A stretch of 64,000 nucleotides of DNA from positions 186,001 to 250,000 of the forward strand of contig NZ_JBPKBI010000007.1 of assembly GCF_051388935.1 (NCBI RefSeq), given 5' to 3'. The stretch is from Yinghuangia sp035454725 (lineage in GTDB: Bacteria > Actinomycetota > Actinomycetes > Streptomycetales > Streptomycetaceae). Both the position numbers and the translations under genes were made by a program. Below are positions 25,796-34,411 of the stretch, one piece after another. Under the pieces are notes generated by a model. It had not been told where the DNA came from, ran no database searches, and saw nothing but the letters and a program-made list of their open reading frames with translations. Each line of letters starts with the position of its first letter. Positions within the stretch are counted from its first letter, which is position 1.

Positions 25796-26362
25796 TCATC
25801 GCGCCCCGAGCAATATCGCGGTGGCTGCGCGGGCGTGACGGGCCGGAGCCGGGTCGCCGGTGATGCCCGCGGTCACGATGGCTCCTTCGGCGAGAAGGAA
25901 GACCGGTTCGGCCACCGGCTCTCCGGCGGCGCTGACCCACGCGGCGATCTGATCGTGGAACGCCCTTTTGTGTGAACGGACTTCGGCAAGGATCGCCTCG
26001 GAGGACGAACCGAGTTCACCGTGCGCGTTCACCCAGGCGCACCCGCGGAAACCCGGCTCGGCGAACCACGCGGCGAGCCAGTCGAAGACAGCGAGGACTC
26101 GCTCGCGCGGATCCGGGACCTGTTCCACGTGGGCGGCCAGGCTCGCTCTCCAGCGTTGGTCGCGACGCCTGAGCATCGCGACGACGAGGTCTTCCTTGGC
26201 GTGGAACAGTCGGTATATCCGCTTGAGCGGCAGACCGGACGACGCGCGGACCTCGTCCATTCCGACCGCCTGGATTCCTCGCTCGTAGAAGAGCCGCTCT
26301 GCCGCGTCGAGCAGTGCTTCGCGGTCCACGCGGGTCTGTTCCGCGGTGATCGGGGCCGGCAT
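25796..26362 (-). CDS. TetR/AcrR-family regulator of the DUF1348 gene
   Basis: The protein is 188 aa from ATG at 26362. The helix-turn-helix is VGMDEVRASSGLPLKRIYRLFHAKEDLVVAML (about residues 33-64). The ligand domain includes WLAAWFAEPGFRGCAWVNAHGE and ILAEVRSHKRAFHDQIAAWV, usual in TetR proteins of the YxaF/LmrA-like group. Two matching palindromes with GAGAACG half-sites lie between this start and the divergent DUF1348 gene, so it very probably represses itself and that gene. Confidence 0.9.
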   Translation of the reverse strand: MPAPITAEQTRVDREALLDAAERLFYERGIQAVGMDEVRASSGLPLKRIYRLFHAKEDLVVAMLRRRDQRWRASLAAHVEQVPDPRERVLAVFDWLAAWFAEPGFRGCAWVNAHGELGSSSEAILAEVRSHKRAFHDQIAAWVSAAGEPVAEPVFLLAEGAIVTAGITGDPAPARHARAATAILLGAR

Positions 26363-26380
26363 CCGGGGCTCCTTGACGTC

Positions 26381-26396
26381 GAGAACGTACGTTCTC
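26381..26396. promoter_or_regulatory. TetR operator 1
   Basis: GAGAACGTACGTTCTC is a perfect 16-bp palindrome, 19 bp from the TetR start codon. It shares the GAGAACG/CGTTCTC half-sites with operator 2, whose centre is 35 bp away. Confidence 0.75.
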
Positions 26397-26414
26397 TATC
26401 TTAGGCGCACCGAT

Positions 26415-26432
26415 GGAGAACGAGCGTTCTCC
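26415..26432. promoter_or_regulatory. TetR operator 2
   Basis: GGAGAACGAGCGTTCTCC has perfect 8-bp arms around a central AG. It lies just before the ribosome site of the DUF1348 gene, which supports the GTG at 26449 rather than the ATG at 26413 as that gene's start. Confidence 0.7.
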
Positions 26433-26448
26433 ACATGAGGAGGCCGCA

Positions 26449-26919
26449 GTGCCCGCAGCGCCGGAAGATCGCCCGCCCTACCCGCCGTTCACACTTGAGA
26501 CAGCCCTGCGGAAGGTCCAGGCGGCCGAGGACGCGTGGAACACCCGCGATCCCCTGCGGGTGGCGTCGGCTTACACTCCGGACTCCGTATGGCGGAACCG
26601 TGACACGTTCGTCAGCGGACGCGAGGAGATCGTCGCGTTCCTGACGCGCAAATGGGAGCGCGAACTCGACTACGCGCTACGGAAAAGCCTGTGGGGGTTC
26701 CGGGAGAACCGGATGGCCGTCCGATTCCAGTACGAGTGGCACGACGCGGAACACCAGTGGTGGCGCAGCTACGGCAACGAGCTGTGGGAGTTCGACGAGC
26801 GGGGGCTCATGCGCCGCCGCGAGGCGAGCATCAACGACGTCGCCATCAACGAGTCCGACAGGCGCATCCACGGCCCCCGTCCCACGCAGGAACACGGCAT
26901 CGACATCCCGCTCCAATAG
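26449..26919 (+). CDS. DUF1348 / nuclear-transport-factor-2-like protein
   Basis: The protein is 156 aa from GTG at 26449, with GAGGAGG 5 nt upstream. ATG at 26413 is in frame but its codons are occupied by operator 2. The sequence matches DUF1348 along its length: ETALRKVQAAEDAWNTRDP, YTPDSVWRNRDTFVSGREEI, RFQYEWHDAEHQWWRSYGNE and GLMRRREASINDV. The fold is an NTF2-like cone with a buried pocket, suited to binding or turning over a small hydrophobic molecule. Reaction unknown. Divergent control by the TetR gene suggests the substrate or a relative is the inducer. Confidence 0.88.
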   Translation: MPAAPEDRPPYPPFTLETALRKVQAAEDAWNTRDPLRVASAYTPDSVWRNRDTFVSGREEIVAFLTRKWERELDYALRKSLWGFRENRMAVRFQYEWHDAEHQWWRSYGNELWEFDERGLMRRREASINDVAINESDRRIHGPRPTQEHGIDIPLQ

Positions 26920-27137
26920 CGCCCGCGACCACGTCGGCCCGGGCAGAAAGACAACATGCTCATCCCGGCCGGCCCCCTGCTCGGCGAAGCCGCCGAAGCC
27001 GGCGTTCTCGCGGGTGTCTTGCGCGCCGCGCACACACGGGCGGCCGAGAGCTCGGAGAATCCCCGCCGTGGCGCCGCTCCCGGATTGTGGAAACACATGA
27101 CGTCCGAGGCCGCGGGTCCGCCAAGCACCTCGACCGG

Positions 27138-30100
27138 TCACTCGTGGGCATCAAGCGGGAACGGATTCTCGTCCAACCAACGGCGGAACGCCTGGGCCTC
27201 ATCCTGGCGCCCGAGGGCATCGAGCAGAAGCACACGCAGGCCCAACGCCGTGCGAAGGGACCGCAGCGCGGTCGGCACCATGTCCGGGCGCCGCTGACAA
27301 ATGTCCAAGGCTTGCTCGGTCGCGGCCAGCGCCTCGTCCAGTTTCCCCGCCCCCGACAATTGGACGCCGAGGTTGGTCAGCGACCGGGCGAGGTCAGGCT
27401 CGTACGCGGCCGGGTTTCCCGCCGCCAGGCGACGGTGGATCGCCACGGCCTCCTCCGTCGCGGCCAGCGCCTTGTCCAGTCGACCCACTCCCGACAACTG
27501 GACGCCGAAATTCGTCAGCGACACAGCAAGGTCGGGCTCGCCCGTGGCCGGGTTCCGCGCCGCGAGTCGGCGCCGGATCTCCACGGCCTGCTCGGTCACG
27601 GCCAGCGCCTCGTCCACCCGCCCCACTTCCGACAACTGCGCACCGAGGTTGGACAGCGACACGGCGAAGTCGGGCTCGTACGCGCCGGGATTGCGCGACG
27701 CCAACCGACGGTGGACCTCGACCGCTTCCTCCGTCGCCGCCAGCGCCTGGTCCCGCCGCCCCTGCTCCGCCGACTGGGCGCCGAGGTTGGTCAGCGAGCG
27801 GGCGAGGTCGGGCTCGTACGCGCCGGGATTGCGCGACGCCAACCGACGGTGGACCTCGACCGCTTCCTCCGTCGCCGCCAGCGCCTGGTCCCGCCGCCCC
27901 TGCTCCGATGACTGGGCGCCGAGGTTGGTCAGCGAGCGGGCGAGGTCGGGCTCGTGGGCGGCCGGGTTCCACGCCGCCAGTCGGCGCCGGATCTCCACGG
28001 CCTGCTCGGTCACGGCCAGCGCCTCGTCCAATCGCCCCATCCCCGACAACTGCGTGCCGAGGTTGGACAGGGAAACGGCGAGGTCGGGCTCGTACGCGCC
28101 CGGATTGCGCGACGCCAACCGACGGTGGACCTCGACCGCTTCCTCCGTCGCCGCCAGCGCCTGGTCCCGCTGCTGCGTCTCCGCCAACCGGAGGCCGAAG
28201 TTGGTCAGCGACCGGGCGAGGTCGGGCTCGTACGCGCCCGGATTGCGCGACGCCAACCGACGGTGGACCTCGACCGCTTCCTCCGTCGCCGCCAGCGCCT
28301 GGTCCCGCTGCTGCGTCTCCGCCAACCGGAGGCCGAAGTTGGTCAGCGACCGGGCGAGGTCGGGCTCGTGGACGGCCGCGTTCGCCGCCACCAACCGACG
28401 CCGAATCGCCACCGCTTCCTCTTCGGCTGCCAACGCCTCGTCCCACCGCCCCACAGCCGCCAAGCGGAGGCCGAGGTTGGCTAGCGAACGGGCGAGGTCG
28501 GGCTCGTGGACGGCCGCGTTCGCCGCCACCAACCGACGCCGAATCGCCACCGCTTCCTCTTCGGCTGCCAACGCCTCGTCCCACCGCCCCACAGCCGCCA
28601 AGCGGAGGCCGAGGTTGGACAGGGAAACGGCGAGTTCAGGCTCGTACACGGCCGCGTTGCCCGCGACCAACCGACGCCGAATCGCCACCGCCCGCTCCTC
28701 GGCGACCAGCGCCTCGTCTGATCGCCCCACGGCCGCCAAGTGGCCGCCGAGATTGGTCAGCGACCGGGCGAGCGCGGGCTCGAACCAGCCGGCGTTTCTC
28801 ACCGCCAACCGACGGTAGATGTTCACCGCCTCTTCGGTCGCGGCCAGCGCCTCCTCCCGCTGCCCCGTCTCCGCCAAGCGGATACCGAGGTTGGAGAGCG
28901 ACCGGGCGAGGTCGGGCTCGTGGACGGCCGCGTTCGCCGCCACCAACCGACGCCGAATCGCCACCGCTTCCTCTTCGGCTGCCAACGCCTCGTCCCACCG
29001 CCCCACAGCCGCCAACCGGACGCCGAGGTCGGACAGCCCTCCGGCCAGGCCAGGTTCGTGTGCGTCGAGGTCGTCGCACGCACGCTGCCGGTCGCGCGCG
29101 GCGACGGCTTGGGTGAGGTGTGCGGCGAGCGCGGCGGTGACCCCGGCGGGGTAAGGCAGCGCGATGGTCGCGCTCCGGAGCGCTTCGTCGTCCAGCGCGT
29201 CGGTGTCCAGTCCGGTGTCCAGGACGTGCAGAAGGTGGTCGGTGTCCGCAGTCCGCCCCGCGTTGTAGTGGGCGATGGCGGCGCGGACCAGGACGGTGAC
29301 GACTTGTGCCTGCTGGCCGGGCGCGGCGGCAGTGAGCAGAACCGCGAGGTCGACGCTCCCATCGGTGAGGGCACGCGCGGCGTGGTACTCGGCGATGCGG
29401 TCGGGCTGGAGGGATCCCCAGTAGCGGCCGGGGTCGGCCGGGTACAGCCCTTTCACCCATGCCGCGGTGCCCGGTGCGGCGTGGTCGGGCAGGCTCGGCA
29501 GGGTGCGCAGCACGGCGTCGGCCTGGTCTGCGTCGACGGCCCCGCACAGCGCGGCGACGGCGACGGCGGCGCCCAGCGTGGGGGTGGGCAGATCGCCGAG
29601 CTTGTACGCGGGGGTCTTGGCGCTGTCCTCCCAGAAGCGTTCCTCGTGGTGGAGCAGGATCTCCTCAATCGACGCCCCGGGAGCGGTGTCGGCCGGTGCG
29701 GGGCCGTGCTGGAGGAGGGTGACGAGGGCGGTCATCTGCAGGGTGAGAACGTTGTCGTAGCGCGGGTGGGCCAGGTTGTCGGGCGGCTGCAACGAGGCGG
29801 CCAAGCCGTCCCAGTCGTGGTCGGGGAGGGTCGGCACACGGGGCAGCAGGCGCGCCAGGTCGCGGGCTGCGGCGGTGAATGCCGTCGGCCGGTCTTCGCC
29901 GGGGTGGCTGCGTGGAATAAGCGGGGAGAGCTCGGTGACGGGCGCTTCGACAAGGAGGCGGCGCACGGACGGCAGCGCGTTCAACGCGTCGGTACGCCAT
30001 GGGCCGTCGGAGCGGGCGAGGAGCAGCAGGCGTACGCGGTGGCGGGTGCGGTGGAGTGCGGTGACCAGGTGGCGGAGCAAGCGCGGGCGGGTCTCGGCGT

Positions 30101-31175
30101 AGTCGACGACAAGCAGCAGGGCGAGGGCGGTTGTCAGGCGGGTGAAGTCCGGCGTGCGGGTGTCGTGATCGTTGAGGTCGGAGCGCAGGTGTCCGGTGGC
30201 CCAGCCTTCGCGGCCGAGGGTGTCGGCGAGGTGGCGGGCCAACCGGGTCTTGCCCTGGCCTCCGGGGCCGGTCAGGACGCGGACCGAGATCGCGGCGGAG
30301 TCGGCGGTGCACCAGGCGTGCAGGTCGCCGAGTTCCGAATCGCGGCCGTGGAAGCGGACAGCTTCGGCGTCGGCGCGCAGAAGAGACGCGGGCGAGTCGA
30401 GGTCGCGGCCGGGGATCGCGGGGGCGAGCAGGTCGGCGAGTTCGGCCGGCTCCAACACCGGTTCCCAGCCGGTGTGTTCGATCAGCAGGGCACGGAATGT
30501 GTCATCGGCGATCAGGTCGGCGCTGCGGGTGGCGGTCAGGCGCGTGCCGCCGGTGGCCTGACGGTCGTGGCGGATCACCCCGCACAACAGGTCCTCGCCC
30601 AGCCCGTCGTCGGCGAGGACCGCTGCCCCGGACAGTCCCGACCACGGGGTGCCGCCGACGGCCGTCTCGGCACGGGGCAGGGGGTCGGTGCCGGACACTT
30701 CGTAGCGGTCGGCGAGTGCTCCGGTGCCCGGCGCGATGCGGCCGGTGAGTTGTTCGTCCAGGCGGCGGCTGTCCCGCGGGTCCTTTTGCATGCGGGGGAA
30801 TCCGGTGAGGGTGACCGGGTGCGGCCTCGTGCCGACCAGGTGCCCGTACCGCTGCGGCGGCCGGGTGAGGAGGTCCGCCAGTGATCGCGGCACCGGCCAC
30901 GGACGGCCGGCGGCGTCGGTCTCGGCCACCTCGATCAGCGCGGCGTCGACCACGTGGTCGTTGCGCCACCACCGCACGATCGCGGGGAACTGCCCTGCCC
31001 CGACGTCGGGTTGGGACACGGTGACGGTGGCTCCGCCGCCCGGGGCCGCCATGCGTTTCAGTACGTGCGCGGCAGTCAGGACCAGCCGAGGCGCGACCAA
31101 GTACCCCGACCCGAAGCCCGTGTTGTCCGCGCCCGTCACATGCACGCGGACCTGCACCCGCCGGTCGAACTCCAC
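27138..31175 (-). CDS. Trypsin-like protease / STAND NTPase / TPR protein (conflict-system effector-sensor)
   Basis: The protein is 1345 aa from GTG at 31175. Residues about 8-235 are a trypsin-like protease with His37 (LTAAHVL), Asp77 (HVVDAALI) and Ser182 (SGLSGAAVL), so the triad is intact. Residues about 275-690 are a STAND-type NTPase: Walker A GPGGQGKT (303-310), Walker B LLVVDYAE (354-361), then an Arg-bearing sensor strand (RVRLLLLARSDG). Residues 706-1303 are 13 tandem 46-residue TPR-type repeats (consensus EPDLARSLxNLGxRLAxxGRxDEALAATEEAV). No signal peptide. Such proteins are thought to sense invaders with the repeats and switch on the protease by NTP-driven assembly. A Trypco2-like gene lies 45 bp upstream. 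Confidence 0.85.
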   Translation of the reverse strand: MEFDRRVQVRVHVTGADNTGFGSGYLVAPRLVLTAAHVLKRMAAPGGGATVTVSQPDVGAGQFPAIVRWWRNDHVVDAALIEVAETDAAGRPWPVPRSLADLLTRPPQRYGHLVGTRPHPVTLTGFPRMQKDPRDSRRLDEQLTGRIAPGTGALADRYEVSGTDPLPRAETAVGGTPWSGLSGAAVLADDGLGEDLLCGVIRHDRQATGGTRLTATRSADLIADDTFRALLIEHTGWEPVLEPAELADLLAPAIPGRDLDSPASLLRADAEAVRFHGRDSELGDLHAWCTADSAAISVRVLTGPGGQGKTRLARHLADTLGREGWATGHLRSDLNDHDTRTPDFTRLTTALALLLVVDYAETRPRLLRHLVTALHRTRHRVRLLLLARSDGPWRTDALNALPSVRRLLVEAPVTELSPLIPRSHPGEDRPTAFTAAARDLARLLPRVPTLPDHDWDGLAASLQPPDNLAHPRYDNVLTLQMTALVTLLQHGPAPADTAPGASIEEILLHHEERFWEDSAKTPAYKLGDLPTPTLGAAVAVAALCGAVDADQADAVLRTLPSLPDHAAPGTAAWVKGLYPADPGRYWGSLQPDRIAEYHAARALTDGSVDLAVLLTAAAPGQQAQVVTVLVRAAIAHYNAGRTADTDHLLHVLDTGLDTDALDDEALRSATIALPYPAGVTAALAAHLTQAVAARDRQRACDDLDAHEPGLAGGLSDLGVRLAAVGRWDEALAAEEEAVAIRRRLVAANAAVHEPDLARSLSNLGIRLAETGQREEALAATEEAVNIYRRLAVRNAGWFEPALARSLTNLGGHLAAVGRSDEALVAEERAVAIRRRLVAGNAAVYEPELAVSLSNLGLRLAAVGRWDEALAAEEEAVAIRRRLVAANAAVHEPDLARSLANLGLRLAAVGRWDEALAAEEEAVAIRRRLVAANAAVHEPDLARSLTNFGLRLAETQQRDQALAATEEAVEVHRRLASRNPGAYEPDLARSLTNFGLRLAETQQRDQALAATEEAVEVHRRLASRNPGAYEPDLAVSLSNLGTQLSGMGRLDEALAVTEQAVEIRRRLAAWNPAAHEPDLARSLTNLGAQSSEQGRRDQALAATEEAVEVHRRLASRNPGAYEPDLARSLTNLGAQSAEQGRRDQALAATEEAVEVHRRLASRNPGAYEPDFAVSLSNLGAQLSEVGRVDEALAVTEQAVEIRRRLAARNPATGEPDLAVSLTNFGVQLSGVGRLDKALAATEEAVAIHRRLAAGNPAAYEPDLARSLTNLGVQLSGAGKLDEALAATEQALDICQRRPDMVPTALRSLRTALGLRVLLLDALGRQDEAQAFRRWLDENPFPLDAHE
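27267..29060 (-). repeat. 13 tandem 138-bp repeats coding for TPR units
   Basis: Thirteen in-frame units of exactly 138 bp (46 codons) encode the TPR array. Several neighbours are almost identical in DNA, for example the units around 27,690/27,830, 28,120/28,260 and 28,380/28,510. This points to recent tandem duplication or gene conversion. Confidence 0.9.
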
Positions 31176-31220
31176 CCCGTCGCCCCGATCCCTCGCCCCA
31201 TGCGCGCGTTCCCGCGGGGG

Positions 31221-31565
31221 TCACTCGGTGTCGTCGACCTCGATGTGCCCGCCGCCGGGCCCCTGCGGCGTGAGCGTCACCGTCACCGTGTGTGTGGTCG
31301 TCCTGCCGCTGTCCTTCCTGCCGCCGAAGCTGACCACGCTCCACCGCAGCCCGCCGTCCGCGCCCTTGCTCTCGGTCAGTTCCAGCCCGAGCTCCAGCGT
31401 GATCTCCCCGACCGTGAACAACACCCCCCGGTCGGCGCCGACGGTGTGCCCGGGAGGGGTGGCGATCCGGCGCTGGGCCTCGGCGATCTGATCGCGCAGC
31501 AACGTGATCGCGTCGGCGAGATCCACCGCTCCCCCCGCGGACCCGCCCGTGTTGCCCAACGTCAT
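31221..31565 (-). CDS. Trypco2-like (trypsin-co-occurring) small protein
   Basis: The protein is 114 aa from ATG at 31565, with GGGGGAG about 8 nt upstream. After a Gly-rich start, LADAITLLRDQIAEAQRRI forms a helix, followed by beta strands VLFTVGEITLELGLELTESKGADGGLRWSVVSFGGR and THTVTVTLTPQ. This matches the Trypco2 family, known to sit beside trypsin-containing STAND proteins in bacterial conflict systems and thought to be a sensor or regulator of the protease. It is the first gene of a two-gene operon with the trypsin-STAND-TPR gene (45-bp gap). Confidence 0.75.
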   Translation of the reverse strand: MTLGNTGGSAGGAVDLADAITLLRDQIAEAQRRIATPPGHTVGADRGVLFTVGEITLELGLELTESKGADGGLRWSVVSFGGRKDSGRTTTHTVTVTLTPQGPGGGHIEVDDTE

Positions 31566-31765
31566 CTCCGACTCCCCCTGGGTCGCGCGGGTGCGAAGCC
31601 GCCTGCCCGTTCCCGCCGTTGTCAAAGCTGTACCAGAAGCCCCCGGGCCGGACGGGCCGTTCGGCAAAAACATCGCCGATTCGCGGTCGCAGGGCCACCC
31701 CGGCCCGGCAGGCCGCGGTGGCGCTCGGAGATCATCCGGGACAGGCTGGGGATCGAGCCCGGGGA

Positions 31766-32092
31766 TCAGGAGCGGCCCAGCGCCTTGGCCAGTTCCTTCT
31801 TGCTCATGGACGAACGCCCTTCGATGCCACGGTTTTTCGCTTCCTGGTAGAGCTCGTCGCGTGTCGGCTCCTTCGAGCGGTTTCCGGACTTCTCACCGCC
31901 GCGCTGCGATGCGGACTTCCCCTCGGTGGAACTCCGGCTTGCGGTCTTCGACTCCCCGGAGCGGGCGCGCTCCTTGTTGACGGTGCGGGCCGCGATTTCC
32001 TCGGCCCTGCCCTCGGACATGCCGCGGTTCTTGCCACTGGCCTTGATGTGCTCGTATTGCCGCTCCCGCTTGGCACTGGAACCTCGGGGCAT
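31766..32092 (-). CDS. Small basic protein with Rho-N/SAP-like C-terminus (plasmid-stabilisation-like)
   Basis: The 108-aa protein is highly charged. The N-terminal half (MPRGSSAKRERQYEHIKASG and EGRAEEIAARTVNKERARSGES) matches a widespread actinobacterial family often labelled plasmid stabilization protein. The C-terminus (TRDELYQEAKNRGIEGRSSMSKKELAKALG) is a Rho-N-type helix-extended-loop-helix, a nucleic-acid-binding module. The middle is Ser/Lys-rich and probably disordered. A DNA- or RNA-binding role is likely; the plasmid label has little support. GAGGTCGTC precedes the ATG. Confidence 0.8.
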   Translation of the reverse strand: MPRGSSAKRERQYEHIKASGKNRGMSEGRAEEIAARTVNKERARSGESKTASRSSTEGKSASQRGGEKSGNRSKEPTRDELYQEAKNRGIEGRSSMSKKELAKALGRS

Positions 32093-32182
32093 GACGACCT
32101 CCTGGTCTCGTTGGGCGCTTGTCGTCTGTCAGGGCTGCCCGCCGTACCGGAGCTGACACCTGTGACCCCGGCCCGCCGCCGG

Positions 32183-32339
32183 TCAGCGGTGATAGAGCCC
32201 CACCAGGGTGCCGTCGGCCAGTCGTCGCCGGTCGACGGCCGCGTGTACGTCGTCCGCCGTGGCGTTGTCGGGCAGGGACACCGGCTCGGGATTCGGCGGC
32301 GTCGTCGGGGACGCCCGACCAGATCAGCTCGGGTGACAC
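32183..32339 (-). pseudogene. Small protein gene with a frameshift
   Basis: GTG at 32339 has GAGGGG 7 nt upstream. The first frame reads VSPELIWSGVPDDAAE, then meaningful sequence moves to the next frame as PEPVSLPDNATADDVHAAVD and ends LVGLYHR-stop at 32183. The total of 157 nt is one more than a whole number of codons, so one base seems surplus near 32291. Intact it would be about 52 aa of unknown function. A sequencing error or a decayed gene are equally possible. Confidence 0.4.
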
Positions 32340-32422
32340 ATTCTGGCCCCTCTTTGGATCTTTTTCTTCTTTGGTGGTCTTTGGTGGCAGGGAACCTTTG
32401 TGGCCGCCGCCTGGCCGCCGCC

Positions 32423-32935
32423 CTATCGTCCGCTGCCGTTGCGGGAGTCCTGTCCGGCGGCGAAACGGCTCTCGTAGACCCGCCCGGCCTCCTCCACGAG
32501 GCTGTCGCCGAGGCGCCCGACCGGTGTGGTCTCCGCGAGCAACGGCTCGTGGTCGACGCCTCGGCCGACTTCCCGCCCGGTCAACACCCAGCCGAAACGG
32601 TCGGGTTCGGTCCCAAGTTGCGCGTACTTGTGGATCTGGCGGGCGATCCAATCCTCCGGCGGACGGGTCCACCACTGCGGAGCGTCCAGCACGGTCACGG
32701 ACAGCCCCGGCATCTCCAGCCCGCTCTCGTGGTCGAGGCTCGCCCCCGTGTCCGCGTCCGGGCCGCGTGACCAGCGCAGGAACAGTGCCTCCGGTGCAGA
32801 CCGGACGAGTTCGGCAAGCTCGCGCAGCGACGCGATCTCACGCAGTCCGGTCTCGGGCGACCTGTTCACGGTCGGCCGTGGTGGTGTGGTCCGCGTGGGC
32901 GTCGGACGGGGTGCGGCCCCGGGTTGCCCGGTCAT
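32423..32935 (-). CDS. DUF6098-family protein
   Basis: The protein is 170 aa from ATG at 32935; GTG at 32869 would start just before the conserved part and is a fair alternative, since neither has a clear ribosome site. The conserved core runs LRELAELVRSAPEALFLRWSRGPDAD, GLEMPGLSVTVLD, WWTRPPEDWIARQIHKYAQL and GWVLTGREVGRGVDHEPLL. This matches the actinobacterial DUF6098 family. Cytoplasmic; function unknown. Confidence 0.75.
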   Translation of the reverse strand: MTGQPGAAPRPTPTRTTPPRPTVNRSPETGLREIASLRELAELVRSAPEALFLRWSRGPDADTGASLDHESGLEMPGLSVTVLDAPQWWTRPPEDWIARQIHKYAQLGTEPDRFGWVLTGREVGRGVDHEPLLAETTPVGRLGDSLVEEAGRVYESRFAAGQDSRNGSGR

Positions 32936-33324
32936 TCGGCCTGGCGGGGCGGGCAGGCGGCGCAACCCTGCCGCACCGGCGGCAGACGGAAACGAGGAGC
33001 GCACCCGAACCCCGGACGCGCACGCTCTGGTGACATGACGGACCTTCCGGGCCGACATCCCCCGAAGGCTGCGACTCCTTGAGGCTCACCGCAACGGCTC
33101 TGTGGATTCGACATCGGTTGCTCCTCGTCCCGGCTGATGGCTCGGACGCCTGCCACAGCGGCAGCGGCAGCCACGTGCCGACCGGGCGTACCGCATATCA
33201 ACGCTCGAAGGTGTCCCGGTACCGTCTGACGCTGCCCTCGGTCGCAGGTGGGAAACGCGGCGCCCGCCCCCGCAGGCCACAGGCGCCGCAGGACAGACAG
33301 GCGGCCACCGTTCAGACGCGGCGG

Positions 33325-34119
33325 TCAGGGGACGATCGCGTCCACGTAGCCGCCGTCGACACGCACCGCCGCTCCCGTGGTCGCCGACGCCTGGGCGGAG
33401 CTGAGATAGACGACCATGTTGGCGATCTCCTCAGGCTCGATCAGCCGCTGCAGAAGCGACTGCGGCCGGTGGCGGAGCATGAACTCACGCTGCGCCTCGT
33501 CCCACGGCAGGTCGCGGTCCACCAACTGGTAGACGAACTCCTCCACCCCGCCGGTGTGCGTGGGCCCCGCGATCACCGAGTTCACGGTGACGCCCGTCCC
33601 CGCCGCCGCCTTGGCGAACCCGCGCGAGACGGCCAACAGCGCGGTCTTGGACATTCCGTAGTGGATCATCTCCGCGGGGATGGCGACCGCCGAGTCGCTG
33701 GCGATGTACTGCACTCGGCCCCAACCCCGCTCCGTCATCCCCGGCAGGTAGGTCCGGGTGAGTCGAACCGCGGTGAGCACGTTCACCTCGAAGTACCGGC
33801 GCCACTCGTCGTCGCTGATCCCCAGCGGTTCCTCGGCACCGAAGATGCCGAGGTTGTTGACGAGAATGTCGATGTCGGGAATCCGGCCGACGACCTCGGC
33901 CGTGCCTTCGTCGCTCGCGAGATCCGCGGCGATTCCCAGCACGTCGGCAGCCGCGCCGCGGTCCCGCACCTCCTCGACCGCCGCATCCACCTTGCCCTGG
34001 TCGCGGCCGTTGACGACGACGCGCGCCCCGGAGCGCGCGAGCCCCGACGCGATGGCCAGTCCGATGCCCTGACTGGAACCGGTGACGAGGGCGGTCCTAC
34101 CGGTGAGGTCGAGCTGCAT
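33325..34119 (-). CDS. SDR-family oxidoreductase
   Basis: The protein is 264 aa from ATG at 34119, with AAGGAA about 9 nt upstream. It is a classical short-chain dehydrogenase: TGSSQGIGLAIA (NADP-type Gly motif, residues 12-23), NNLG, catalytic Ser in YIASDSA and the YGMSK motif holding Tyr and Lys. The C-terminus IANMVVYLSSAQASATTGAAVRVDGGYV is typical of FabG-like members. Substrate unknown; it stands alone. Confidence 0.9.
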   Translation of the reverse strand: MQLDLTGRTALVTGSSQGIGLAIASGLARSGARVVVNGRDQGKVDAAVEEVRDRGAAADVLGIAADLASDEGTAEVVGRIPDIDILVNNLGIFGAEEPLGISDDEWRRYFEVNVLTAVRLTRTYLPGMTERGWGRVQYIASDSAVAIPAEMIHYGMSKTALLAVSRGFAKAAAGTGVTVNSVIAGPTHTGGVEEFVYQLVDRDLPWDEAQREFMLRHRPQSLLQRLIEPEEIANMVVYLSSAQASATTGAAVRVDGGYVDAIVP

Positions 34120-34411
34120 GTGACACGTTCCTTTCCCGATGCGGTACGTACACATCATTCACGGACCGGTGTGGCCCGTGTTGAAACGCCGTCCCGTCAT
34201 GCGGATGACCGAGGCGGAGAACGTCGCCGACCCGGGTCTCGCGGACCAGGGCGTCGTCGACGTCCCCGGACCCGGACCCCAGCGGGCACGGATGACCAAT
34301 CGGTGCTATTCCCAGGGCCTTTCGGCCCTGTCGCGGCAGGTTGCCCCGCGGAACGCCACCGGGGACGACAGGGCCACCAGGCGCCCTGCCGTCCCCGGTC
34401 CGGTCCGTCCA

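Noticed and set aside
27301..28818. Long plus-strand and other-frame ORFs opposite the TPR array
   Set aside because: They mirror the repeat DNA of the TPR gene in other frames; the minus-strand frame has clear TPR consensus.
27267..29060. Possible CRISPR-like array
   Set aside because: The 138-bp units are contiguous, in frame and code for TPR helices; there are no spacers.
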